Notes under the pieces: model-generated
Seen by the model: only the letters and a program-made list of their open reading frames with translations
Told to the model about the DNA's origin: nothing
Databases searched by the model: none
Part shown: positions 8,530 through 16,710 of the stretch, piece by piece
Layout: every line of letters starts with the position of its first letter
Numbering within the stretch: position 1 is the first letter of the stretch
Translations under genes and position numbers: made by a program
Assembly: GCA_025936045.1 (NCBI GenBank)
Contig: JAICUB010000008.1
Span: forward strand, 62,001-126,000
Length of the DNA: 64,000 bases
Direction: 5' to 3'
Source: Polyangiaceae bacterium
GTDB taxonomy: Bacteria; Myxococcota_A; Polyangia; Polyangiales; Polyangiaceae

Positions 8530-9896
8530 TGGCACGCGTCGTGCTTTTGGTCGAGCCCGACGTGGACGAGCTCGGCACCCTTGCATCCAAACTCCGTACG
8601 CACGGGCTCGAGGTCGCCATCGCGGACAACCTCGAACACGGTGCCGAACGCGCGCGCACGGTCCATGCGGGCGTCTTGCTCGTCTCGAGCGTCATCGCCA
8701 CCGAGCCTGACTTCGCGCAAACACTCGCGAGGATGCCGAGTCTCGGGTCGCTTCCGCGCTTCGTGCTGGTGGACGGCATCGGCTCGCGTAGCACCGGGGA
8801 AATCCCGCGCTGGGACGTCGAAGCGATCGCGAAGCGCGTCCACGCTCTCGGTCAATCCGTGCAGCCGGTCGCAGCGGCCGGCGGCGACTTTCGCGGGGAT
8901 TTGAAGCAGGTGAGCGTCGCGGATCTCCTGCAGTTGCTCGGTGCGAATCGCCGCAGCGGTACCCTTTCGCTCGCCACGCCGAGCGGCGCCGGCGTGGTGC
9001 GGCTCGGCGACGGCGAGGTGCTCGATGCCGTCTACCGGCGCGTCGACGGCGAAAAGGCGTTGATGCGCTTGCTCGGCGAGAGCGAGGGTTCGTTCGCGTT
9101 CGCCGGCGGGTCGGCGCCGACGCTCCGTCGCATCGAGCGTCCGTCGCATGCGCTCCTGATGGACGGCATGCGTCAGCTCGACGAAGCCAAGACGATCGCA
9201 ACGTCGCTCGGCCTCGGCAACGACGCGTTGCTGGCCGTCGTGCTCGCGCGGCCCGATCAGCGGGACATCGAACAACGCGTGCTCGAGGTGCTCGTGACGC
9301 CGCACACGCTCGTCGAGTTGCTCGACGAGGTGCCGGCGCTCGATCTCGACGTCCTTCAGGCGCTCGCGGGGCTCCTCGCCGGTGGTGCGGTTCGGCGCTT
9401 TTCCGGCGGAAATTTGCGGGTCGAGCTCGCGGACCCCGAGCGCCTCACCGTGCTCGCCGCGCTGGCGCAGAGGGCCGCGCCGACCGGCTTCGAGGGCATG
9501 CCCCGGCTCGGCCTCGCGGCGTCTCAGCGCAAGCTCGCGGCCGTCATGTCGGCGCTCGGACGCTTGAGCGACGCGACCGTCGTCACCGACGTCCCGGCTG
9601 CTCCGACGCCGCACCCGCTCGGCACGTTGCGCCTGACGGAGAGCGTTTCGCTCGAGCTCGTGGGCGTTCCCCTGGTCGATGCGTTCGCTCCGCTCTGGGG
9701 ACTCGTGCTGCCGAGCCTGTTCGCCGTGGTCCGTCTCGACGACGAACCCTTCGAGACGCTCGAAGCCGGCTGCCGGCTCGCGTCGGTCCCGCTCGTCGAT
9801 GGCGAGGCCGTGCACGGGCAGGGCGGCGACGCCGATCCGGAGCGCTTGGCCGCGCTCGTGCGCACGGCGCTGGAGCGCGCCGCAGGAACCGAATGA
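8529..9896 (+). CDS. Pseudo-receiver plus PATAN (DUF4388) domain protein
   Basis: A 455-residue protein. Residues 1-110 look like a receiver (VVLLVEPDVDELGTLASKLR) but the acceptor Asp region reads VLLVSSVIA, so phosphorylation is unlikely. Residues about 120-195 are a PATAN/DUF4388 domain: FRGDLKQVSVADLLQLLGAN, RRSGTLSLATPSGAGVVRLG, DAVYRRVDGEKALMRLLGES. The remainder is mixed alpha/beta with no family I recognise. PATAN domains are common in myxobacteria and cyanobacteria beside receiver domains. The ATG overlaps the previous stop by 1 nt and its own stop overlaps the next ATG by 4 nt. Confidence 0.75.
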   Translation: MARVVLLVEPDVDELGTLASKLRTHGLEVAIADNLEHGAERARTVHAGVLLVSSVIATEPDFAQTLARMPSLGSLPRFVLVDGIGSRSTGEIPRWDVEAIAKRVHALGQSVQPVAAAGGDFRGDLKQVSVADLLQLLGANRRSGTLSLATPSGAGVVRLGDGEVLDAVYRRVDGEKALMRLLGESEGSFAFAGGSAPTLRRIERPSHALLMDGMRQLDEAKTIATSLGLGNDALLAVVLARPDQRDIEQRVLEVLVTPHTLVELLDEVPALDLDVLQALAGLLAGGAVRRFSGGNLRVELADPERLTVLAALAQRAAPTGFEGMPRLGLAASQRKLAAVMSALGRLSDATVVTDVPAAPTPHPLGTLRLTESVSLELVGVPLVDAFAPLWGLVLPSLFAVVRLDDEPFETLEAGCRLASVPLVDGEAVHGQGGDADPERLAALVRTALERAAGTE

Positions 9897-10402
9897 ACAA
9901 GCATTTGACCCTCATTTCCGCCGCTCTTACGCTCGCCCTGCTCGGCTTCGCGGGAAGGGCGCGCGCCGACGAGATGGTCATCAAATTCCCAGGCCTGCAT
10001 CCGAACTACGTGTTCGAAGCGGAGCCCCACGCGCTCGTCGAGCTGTCCGACAACTTCCTTCCGGGGCTCGGCTTCCGCGGCACCATCGGCGTGCTTCACA
10101 ACGGCTTCGTCCCCAGCATCAACAACAGCATCGGCATCACGTTCGGCGCGGACTGGGTCGACAGGGGCGTATGGGTGCCGGTCGCGCTGCAGTGGAACTT
10201 CTGGCTCAGTCGCAACTGGTCCGTGTTCGGTGAGCCCGGCCTGGCCTTTCGCCTCGGCAACGGTCTCGAAGGCCGTCACGACGATCACCTCGGCTGGCTG
10301 GGGCTCTGGGTCGGCGGGCGCTATCACTTCACCGACCGCATTGCGCTCACGCTCCGGGCCGGGCGCCCGACGCTCAGCGTCGGTGTGTCGTTCCTGCTCT
10401 AA
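9893..10402 (+). CDS. Small secreted barrel-like protein
   Basis: A 169-residue protein with a clear signal peptide (MNKHLTLISAALTLALLGFAGRARA). The mature chain has alternating aromatic and Gly strands (GLGFRGTIGVLHNGFVPSIN, VALQWNFWLSRNWSVFGEPG, WVGGRYHFTDRIALTLRAG) and ends VGVSFLL with a hydrophobic terminus, all typical of an 8-strand outer-membrane barrel. The start overlaps the preceding stop by 4 nt (ATGA). Being coupled to cytoplasmic signalling proteins is odd and may mean the cluster monitors the envelope. Confidence 0.7.
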   Translation: MNKHLTLISAALTLALLGFAGRARADEMVIKFPGLHPNYVFEAEPHALVELSDNFLPGLGFRGTIGVLHNGFVPSINNSIGITFGADWVDRGVWVPVALQWNFWLSRNWSVFGEPGLAFRLGNGLEGRHDDHLGWLGLWVGGRYHFTDRIALTLRAGRPTLSVGVSFLL

Positions 10403-10436
10403 ATACCGGCTGAAATCTCGCTCGATCCGCGAGTGG

Positions 10437-10442
10437 TATGCT
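10437..10442 (+). promoter_or_regulatory. -10-like TATGCT 11 nt before the ATG at 10454
   Basis: TATGCT ends 11 nt before the chosen ATG. Transcription from it would give a leader of only a few bases. It separates the large receiver gene from the coupled genes upstream. No -35 match seen. Confidence 0.35.
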
Positions 10443-10453
10443 ACGGCCCGCGC

Positions 10454-13400
10454 ATGCCCCCGGCGCCAGGACCGCGCGAAGAAGAGGCCCGGCTCACCGG
10501 AGCTCGAGCCGAGTTTGCCGGCAGCCTGCCGCGACGGCTCGAGGCGCTGCGTTCGGCGCTTGCCGCCGCCGAGCAGGATCCCGTCGACACGGACCGCGTG
10601 AAGGGTCTCTTGCGGCGCGTGCACGCGGTCGGCTCGGCGGCGCGCGTGCTCGGCTTCGCCAGCGTCGCCGAAGCGCTCGCCGAGGCCGAGCGCAGTCTGC
10701 GGCAAGCCGCGACGGCCGGTAAGCCCGCGCCGTTCGAGGAGATCTCGCGCGCGTTCGATGTATTGCCGTCGCTCGTCCTCGGCGCTGCGGTCTCGGTGCG
10801 TGGGGCGGATGCGCGCCCGCGTGGCGCGACTCCCGCTTGGCCGACGAGTGTCCTGCTGCTCGGCTCGCAGGCGCTCGCCGACGCCATCACGGACCCGGAG
10901 GGCACTCCGCCCGTCGAATGCGAACGGTTGACCGATGCCTCACGTCTCGTCGAGCTCGCCCATATCGTGGGTCCCGACGTCGTGGTCGTCGACGGCGATC
11001 AAGAAGGCGCGCGGGAAGCCGTGCGGGGGCTCGTTACCGACGAGCTCATCGAACCGACGCCGGTCATCGTCGTCGGCGGCTTCACCCACCCGGAAATGGC
11101 GGCGGCGTTCGTGGATCTCGGCGTCGCTCGCGTGCTCCCGAAGCCCTGCAGCCCGGACACGCTGAAGCGCAGCATCGACGAGCTGCGCGAACGGTCGACG
11201 CGGCCGCGCGTGGTACGCGAGCCGCTGGGCGAGCTCAGCATGAACGGCCTCGCCGAGCGCATTGCCGGCGAGTTCAAGCGCGGGCTCGTGGACGCGCTCG
11301 AAGCGACTGCGCCGAACACACGCGTTGCGCTCGGCGAGGGGCACGACGTGCTCGCCGCGGTTTGGGGCGCCGTCGCGCGCGTGCGCGAGCTCGTCACGCT
11401 GCGTTCGAGCGGCACCCTGCGCTTTCAACGAACGGGGCCCGAGGGCGCCGTGCCGATGGTCCCTTGGATCGGCGGGGAGCGGCGAGCGGGCGAGCGGGCC
11501 GGCGGGAACGTGCGCGACACCGGGGGCGTTTCGCTGCAAGGCCGGCGGATCCTCGTGGCCGACGACGATCCCGCCGTCGTTTGGTTCATGTCCGGTCTCT
11601 TGCGTGCGGTCGGCGTGGAAGTGCTGGAAGCGCACGACGGCCAGAAGGCCCTCGAGCTTGCGTTCGAGCACTGGCCCGACGCCATCGTGAGCGACGTGCT
11701 CATGCCGAAGCTCGATGGCTTTTCGCTCTGCCACGAGGTCAAGCGCGACGTGGCCCTGCGTGACGTGCCGGTCATTCTCCTGTCTTGGAAGGAGGATTTG
11801 CTGCAACGCGTGCGGGAGCTCGGAGCCGCCGCGGACGGCTACTTGCGCAAGGAAGCAGCGGCTTCGGCCGTCGTCGAACGGGTGCGCGAGATCCTGCGCG
11901 CGCGAGCCCGCGTCGAGGAGCGCATGGCGGCCGGCGGCGAGGTACGCGGGCGACTCGACGGGCTCACGCCGCGGCTCGTGCTCCAGCTCGCGTGCCGCGA
12001 AGAGCGTGACGCGCGCGTGTCGGTGCGCGACGCCGCGTTTCTGTTCGAGGCGCAGATTCGCCGCGGCAAGCTGGTGTCGCTCTCGCGGAGTGCGGCGGAC
12101 GGAAGCTTTCTGCGGGGCCCGGCCGTGCTCGGGAGCTTGCTCGGCGCTGGCGCGGGGCGCTTCAGCGTGGAGCCCGACTCGTCGCACTGCCGCGCCGACC
12201 TCGCGGGCTCGTTGTTCGAGATACTTCGCGAACCGATCGCGAATGCGCGTGCAGCGCTGCGAGCCGTGTCGACGGAAGGCCTGCTCCGCCTCGATCGTGT
12301 AGAGCTCGACAAGGCGTTGCTCGAGACGTACCTCGCGTGCACGCCGGAGCCCGCGGCGTTCGTGACGCGCCGTTTGCTCGAGGGACAATCACCGCGCGAA
12401 ATGATCCTGTCGGGCGCCGTCTCCGCGCACCTGCTCGAGGTGGTTCTCTCGGACATCGCGCGGCGCGGCGGGGTGTTGTCGGTCCTGCCGGCTCCGGGCC
12501 TCAGCGTGCGCCCAGCGCCGGCTCAATCGAGCGCGCCGCCGGTGGCCGCGGCGAGCCCCGGACCGGCCCAGAGCCCCACCGCGGTGGCGGGCAGCGCGTC
12601 GAACGACGACGTAGCGGCGGAAGCCCCGCCGAGCGTCAGCGCCAGCGTCGACAGCGCCGACGCAGGGTGGCTCGCCTTGCACGATGCGGCGAGCCCGCCT
12701 CCGGCGGCGGCGAGCGGCTCGTCGCCGGCTCCGTCCTCCGAGCGGCTGCGGGTCGAAGGCGAGGCGACGAAGCTTCCGTTCAATCGCGAGCAAACGCCGA
12801 GCGACGCGAGCGACGCGCAGCCCATGCTCGTCTTCGGCGAAGAGACGTTGCAGGGCATCGGCGCAAAATCCGATCCCGCCGAGCTCGGTGTCGAAAGGGT
12901 CGGCCCCCTCGGCGCCGTCGCTGCAGCTGCCGATTCCGTGCCGCCCGAAAGGAAGGGGAGCTCCGCGCCGCCGATTTCCTCCTCGGAGCCGCCCATGGTG
13001 ACCGGCGAGCAGCTCGAGCCCGACACGTCGCCCGCGATCCCCGCGGCCAAACGCCGCGACACGCCGAGGGCGCCGGCGGCTCCGGATTCCAACGCCCCTT
13101 CGGACTCGCAACGCGACGGACCCTCGAGCCATCCGAGCAACGACAATGCCGGCGCAGAGCAACCCGCCACCGCGGAGAAAAAGAACGGCTGGGCGAGCCT
13201 GCTGCTGCGCTCGGCCGTGGCGGGCGGAATTGCGTTCTTCATCACGACCTGGGTCATCGTGCCCATGTTCTCGAGCGAGAAGGAGAGCGCGTCCCCAGCC
13301 GCCAAGGTCGCCGAGCCCCCTGCCGCACCCGCGCCTTCGGCGCAACCCGCCCCGCCGGCGCCGGCGCTGACGGTCGAGGAGCTCGAGCCTCCGCACGGGA

Positions 13401-13648
13401 TGGAGCTTGCGCCGGGTCAAGGCATGATCGAAGTCGAAACCCGGGGCCCCGATCCGATTTACGTGGACGACGCGTTCGTCGGTCTCGGACCGATGCGGCG
13501 AGTCGCCGCCGCGGCCGGGCCGCACAGCGTGCAAGTGAAAGGTGAGCGAGCGTTCTCGCCGCTCGAGCTCAAGGTGTCGTCGGGCAAGCGAGCGCGCGTG
13601 ACGGAAACCGGTCCCGCCGGCGCGGCCCCGGCCACTTCCGCGCGATGA
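10454..13648 (+). CDS. Large Hpt-like / receiver / PATAN / transmembrane signalling protein with PEGA-like tail
   Basis: A 1064-residue multidomain protein. In order: an Hpt-like helical bundle with a candidate His (LLRRVHAVGSAARVLGFAS, residues about 15-100); a pseudo-receiver with KP retained (VVVVDGDQE ... VLPKPCSPD, about 129-245); a canonical receiver (ILVADDDPAVVW, DAIVSDVLMPKLDG, ILLSWKED, YLRKE; about 365-485); a PATAN-like domain (about 495-575); a long Pro/Ala/Ser linker; one membrane segment (SAVAGGIAFFITTWVIVPMF, about 915-938); and a short PEGA-like tail (IEVETRGPDPIYVDDAFVGL). The tail would be outside the inner membrane if the N-terminus is cytoplasmic. A GTG at 10433 is an alternative start. 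The stop overlaps the next ATG by 4 nt. Confidence 0.75.
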   Translation: MPPAPGPREEEARLTGARAEFAGSLPRRLEALRSALAAAEQDPVDTDRVKGLLRRVHAVGSAARVLGFASVAEALAEAERSLRQAATAGKPAPFEEISRAFDVLPSLVLGAAVSVRGADARPRGATPAWPTSVLLLGSQALADAITDPEGTPPVECERLTDASRLVELAHIVGPDVVVVDGDQEGAREAVRGLVTDELIEPTPVIVVGGFTHPEMAAAFVDLGVARVLPKPCSPDTLKRSIDELRERSTRPRVVREPLGELSMNGLAERIAGEFKRGLVDALEATAPNTRVALGEGHDVLAAVWGAVARVRELVTLRSSGTLRFQRTGPEGAVPMVPWIGGERRAGERAGGNVRDTGGVSLQGRRILVADDDPAVVWFMSGLLRAVGVEVLEAHDGQKALELAFEHWPDAIVSDVLMPKLDGFSLCHEVKRDVALRDVPVILLSWKEDLLQRVRELGAAADGYLRKEAAASAVVERVREILRARARVEERMAAGGEVRGRLDGLTPRLVLQLACREERDARVSVRDAAFLFEAQIRRGKLVSLSRSAADGSFLRGPAVLGSLLGAGAGRFSVEPDSSHCRADLAGSLFEILREPIANARAALRAVSTEGLLRLDRVELDKALLETYLACTPEPAAFVTRRLLEGQSPREMILSGAVSAHLLEVVLSDIARRGGVLSVLPAPGLSVRPAPAQSSAPPVAAASPGPAQSPTAVAGSASNDDVAAEAPPSVSASVDSADAGWLALHDAASPPPAAASGSSPAPSSERLRVEGEATKLPFNREQTPSDASDAQPMLVFGEETLQGIGAKSDPAELGVERVGPLGAVAAAADSVPPERKGSSAPPISSSEPPMVTGEQLEPDTSPAIPAAKRRDTPRAPAAPDSNAPSDSQRDGPSSHPSNDNAGAEQPATAEKKNGWASLLLRSAVAGGIAFFITTWVIVPMFSSEKESASPAAKVAEPPAAPAPSAQPAPPAPALTVEELEPPHGMELAPGQGMIEVETRGPDPIYVDDAFVGLGPMRRVAAAAGPHSVQVKGERAFSPLELKVSSGKRARVTETGPAGAAPATSAR

Positions 13649-15972
13649 AGCCGTATTTCCCTGCGCCTCGGGTGCTGACGGCGCTGTTACTCGTCGCCGC
13701 TGGGTGCCGCAAGGGCGCCCCCCCCGCACCGCCGCCCCCCGGGTCTCCGCGCCCTCCGGCGAGCATCGCCGCCGAAACCGCGGTGTCGAGCGGAGAGCTT
13801 GGACCCGTAGATCGCGAGCACGCATCGCTCATCGACCGCGCGCCGAGTTGCGAAATCGAGCACCACGGCCGCTTGCTCGACCTCGGCGTCGAGGCTTCGT
13901 CACCCTGGACGAACTTTCGTCTCGCCATGCCGGCGCCCGACGACGTGGTCACTCGCGACGGCACCACGTACCTCGAGGTGAGCTCGCGGAACCTGAGCTA
14001 CGAGGTTTGGCTCAATCAGCCACAAGAGCGCTTGCGCGTCAGCGTGCGCGGGCGAGCAGGGACCGCGCGCCGCATCCAAGTGAGCATCGACGGCAAGCGT
14101 CTCGGTGTGGTGCGGCTGCCGGAGGGCGAACCGAAAATCTTCGATTTACCCGAGCTCACGAGCGATACCGAGGCCGGGCTGCATCGCATCGACGTGGCCT
14201 TCGGCGGCACGCCGCGTGGAGCGCACGGGCCGCTCGCCGAGCTCGATTGGCTGCGCATTTCCGGCAGCGACGACCGGCGGGGCGACGAGGGTTACGCCGC
14301 GCCGACGCTCTCGGACATCGTGCAAAACGTCGCGCTCGGGAACGTGCCGCGCCGCGCGCTCGCGCTGCGCGCGCCGACGACCGTCCGCTGTTTCGTGCGT
14401 CCCGTCACTGGCACGAGCCTGCGCGTGGCTCTCGGATTTTGGGGCGCCGGGCGTGGCGCGGCCGAGATCGTGGCGAGGCGCGAAGGGGCCGCGCCGGTGA
14501 CGCTCGAGACGCACAAAGTGGCGGGGGGTGAATCGAGCTCCTGGACTCAACTCGACGTGGATCTTTCGCGCTTTGCGGGTGAGCCGGTGGCGCTCGAATT
14601 GCGCGCGGTGGACACGTCACGCGGCGGCCGCATCGCGTTCGGTGATCCCGAGCTGGTCCAGCGTGGAAATCCACCGCCCGGTGTGAGCAAGGCGCGGGCG
14701 GTCGTGGTCGTGCTGCTTTCCGCCGTAGAACAGGCTCGCATGCCGCCGTGGGGGCCGACCGGCGCGCTCGGCACGCTCGGCACGATCGCCCGAGACGGCG
14801 CCGCCTTCAGCCGCTATCGCGCGCCGAGCACCGCGAGCTCTGCGGTGCTTGCGACGTTGCTCACGGGACTTTCCCCGCGCGCTCACGGCGTAGAGGCCCC
14901 CATGCTCAAACTGCCGCCGACGCTTCGCACGCTCGCGCGGCTCGTGAAGGAAGCCAACGGCAGCGCGGCATTCTTCAGCGGCGTGCCCACGAGCTTCGCG
15001 CCGTTCGGCTTCGACACGAGCTGGGACACGTTCGAGACGTTTTCGCCGGTGAAAGACATTGCGGCCACCGAACCGCTCAGCCGGGCAGCGGCGTGGCTCG
15101 GCCGCGAGCTCGAGGAGCGGCCGCTCCAGCGTCATTTCTTGGTGGTACACGCGCGCGGCGCGCACCCTCCGTGGGACGTGTCACGCGAGGACGCCCAGCG
15201 TCTGAAGCCGCCGGAGTACACCGGAGCGATCGAGCCGCGTCGGGCCGGTGTGATTCTCGGCGCGCTCAGGGCGCGCGCGGGCCGCGGCAAGAAGCTCACG
15301 GACGACGACTGGACGCGCCTGAACGAGCTCGGCGAGGCGGCGCTCGCCAAGCAGGACGCGGGCATCGGCGAGATCGTGCATGCGCTCAAAAAGGCGGGCA
15401 TTTGGGACAGCGCGCTGTTCGTCGTGATGGGCGACGTGGCGTCCGGCGGCGGCCCGGATTTGCCGTTCGACCCGGCCGGGCCGCTCACCGAAGATCGGCT
15501 CGCCGCGCCCTTGCTCGTGAAGTTTCCGGGCGGCGCGCTGCGCGGCCAAGAGGTCTCCGAGCCCGTGACGGCCAAGGACGTGGCCGCGACCCTGGCGCGC
15601 GCTCTCGATCTCGGGGCGCCGGAGTTTCCGGCGACGATCGATCTCGTGGAACGAGCAGCGACGGGCGCGGCGGTGGAGCGCACGGCCCAGCACGCCACCT
15701 TGCCGGGCCGCTACGCCACGCGCATCGGCCCTTGGTTGCTGCGCGGGGAGCTCGGCGTGCGGCCGCGGCTTTGTGCGCTGGACGTGGATCCCGCTTGCGC
15801 CGTGGACGCTTTCGAGGAGCGCAGCATCGCGGCGCGTGCGGCGTGGCTCGCGACTCTGCTCGGCGAGGACACGCGCGTCCCGAAAGAGCTTGGAACGGCG
15901 CAACGCACGGCAGTCGAGCTCGATCCGGAGACGCGCGCGGCGCTCGTCGTGTGGGGCGATATCCCGCCGTGA
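13645..15972 (+). CDS. Sulfatase-like lipoprotein lacking the catalytic nucleophile motif
   Basis: A 775-residue protein with a lipoprotein signal (LLLVAAGC, Cys21). The N-terminal 300 residues are beta-rich with carbohydrate-binding-like segments (VRVSGRAG-type strands, WLNQPQERLRVSVRGRAG). From about residue 350 it follows the alkaline phosphatase/sulfatase fold: VVVVLLSAVEQARMPPWGP, STASSAVLATLLTGLSPRAH and HFLVVHARGAHPPW, then IVHALKKAGIWDSALFVVMG. Active sulfatases have C/S-x-P-x-R before LLTG; here that motif is absent and metal-binding Asp residues are not obvious. It may be a non-catalytic or altered-specificity member. It is coupled to the large receiver protein by ATGA. Confidence 0.72.
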   Translation: MKPYFPAPRVLTALLLVAAGCRKGAPPAPPPPGSPRPPASIAAETAVSSGELGPVDREHASLIDRAPSCEIEHHGRLLDLGVEASSPWTNFRLAMPAPDDVVTRDGTTYLEVSSRNLSYEVWLNQPQERLRVSVRGRAGTARRIQVSIDGKRLGVVRLPEGEPKIFDLPELTSDTEAGLHRIDVAFGGTPRGAHGPLAELDWLRISGSDDRRGDEGYAAPTLSDIVQNVALGNVPRRALALRAPTTVRCFVRPVTGTSLRVALGFWGAGRGAAEIVARREGAAPVTLETHKVAGGESSSWTQLDVDLSRFAGEPVALELRAVDTSRGGRIAFGDPELVQRGNPPPGVSKARAVVVVLLSAVEQARMPPWGPTGALGTLGTIARDGAAFSRYRAPSTASSAVLATLLTGLSPRAHGVEAPMLKLPPTLRTLARLVKEANGSAAFFSGVPTSFAPFGFDTSWDTFETFSPVKDIAATEPLSRAAAWLGRELEERPLQRHFLVVHARGAHPPWDVSREDAQRLKPPEYTGAIEPRRAGVILGALRARAGRGKKLTDDDWTRLNELGEAALAKQDAGIGEIVHALKKAGIWDSALFVVMGDVASGGGPDLPFDPAGPLTEDRLAAPLLVKFPGGALRGQEVSEPVTAKDVAATLARALDLGAPEFPATIDLVERAATGAAVERTAQHATLPGRYATRIGPWLLRGELGVRPRLCALDVDPACAVDAFEERSIAARAAWLATLLGEDTRVPKELGTAQRTAVELDPETRAALVVWGDIPP

Positions 15973-15993
15973 GCCGCCCGGCGGCGAGGTGAC

Positions 15994-16710
15994 TCAGCGC
16001 CCTCGCTCTCCGTTCCAGCGCTCGATGTGCAGGCGCGACGAGTAGCCGAGCCCGCGTGCGAGCGCTTCGGCCCGCACGAGTGACGCTCGGCTCTGGAGCT
16101 CTTCGCGCGTTGCGGCTTGCGGCATCAGGAGCACTCGCTCGCGCGGCCACGCCGTCGCGGCGATGAGCGCTTCGGCTTCGACGAGATCGGCTGCCGTCGC
16201 CACGACGAGCTTCATGTACGCGCGTCCGCTCGCGGAGAGGTCGAGCAACACCTCGGTTTTAAGCCGTTTTTCGGCCGGATCGCCCGCGTTTGCCAGCTTC
16301 GGCGAGACGTTCCATTGGTCCACCCGCGCGAGCAAGGTCGGGCCCGGAGCGAGCGTGCCGTTCGTCTCGATTTCGATGCCGAGCGCGGGCTCGAGCAGCC
16401 CGACGAGCACCTCGAGCTCGTTGCGCTGAATGAGCGGCTCGCCGCCCGTGATCACGATCCTCGCCGCATGGCTTGCCCGAATGCGCTCCGACACTTCCGT
16501 CGTCGGCACGGTCTCGACCTCGTCGGCGTAGCGGTAGCTCGCGAAATCCCAGCTGTAGCGCGTGTCGCACCAACTGCAGCGCAGATTACAGTGGGCGAGA
16601 CGCACGAACAGGCAGGGCGTCCCCGCGCTCGCGCCTTCGCCTTGAATACTGCTGAAAAGCTCGGAAAGCGCGAGCTTGCCCCGCCCTGGCTCGACGGAAT
16701 CCGCGCTCAC
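15994..16710 (-). CDS. queE: 7-carboxy-7-deazaguanine synthase (radical SAM)
   Basis: A 238-residue radical SAM enzyme of the queuosine/7-deazaguanine pathway, converting 6-carboxytetrahydropterin to 7-carboxy-7-deazaguanine. The signature FSSIQGEGASAGTPCLFVRL is followed by the 4Fe-4S motif CNLRCSWCDT (CxxxCxxC), then VITGGEPLIQ, IETNGTLAPG and WNVSPKLANAG. Length fits the family. Its start overlaps the upstream Ser/Thr kinase gene by 4 nt. No other deazaguanine gene is in the window. Confidence 0.93.
   Translation of the reverse strand: MSADSVEPGRGKLALSELFSSIQGEGASAGTPCLFVRLAHCNLRCSWCDTRYSWDFASYRYADEVETVPTTEVSERIRASHAARIVITGGEPLIQRNELEVLVGLLEPALGIEIETNGTLAPGPTLLARVDQWNVSPKLANAGDPAEKRLKTEVLLDLSASGRAYMKLVVATAADLVEAEALIAATAWPRERVLLMPQAATREELQSRASLVRAEALARGLGYSSRLHIERWNGERGR

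Noticed and set aside
9524..10705. Minus-strand 393-residue frame
   Set aside because: Crosses three coupled plus-strand genes; no family signal.
12540..13190. Pro/Ala/Ser-rich stretch as a repeat array
   Set aside because: The bias is compositional linker sequence in a coding frame, without a regular repeat unit.
12389..13825. Minus-strand 478-residue frame
   Set aside because: Antisense to the large receiver protein gene; Arg/Gly-rich low-complexity, no motif.
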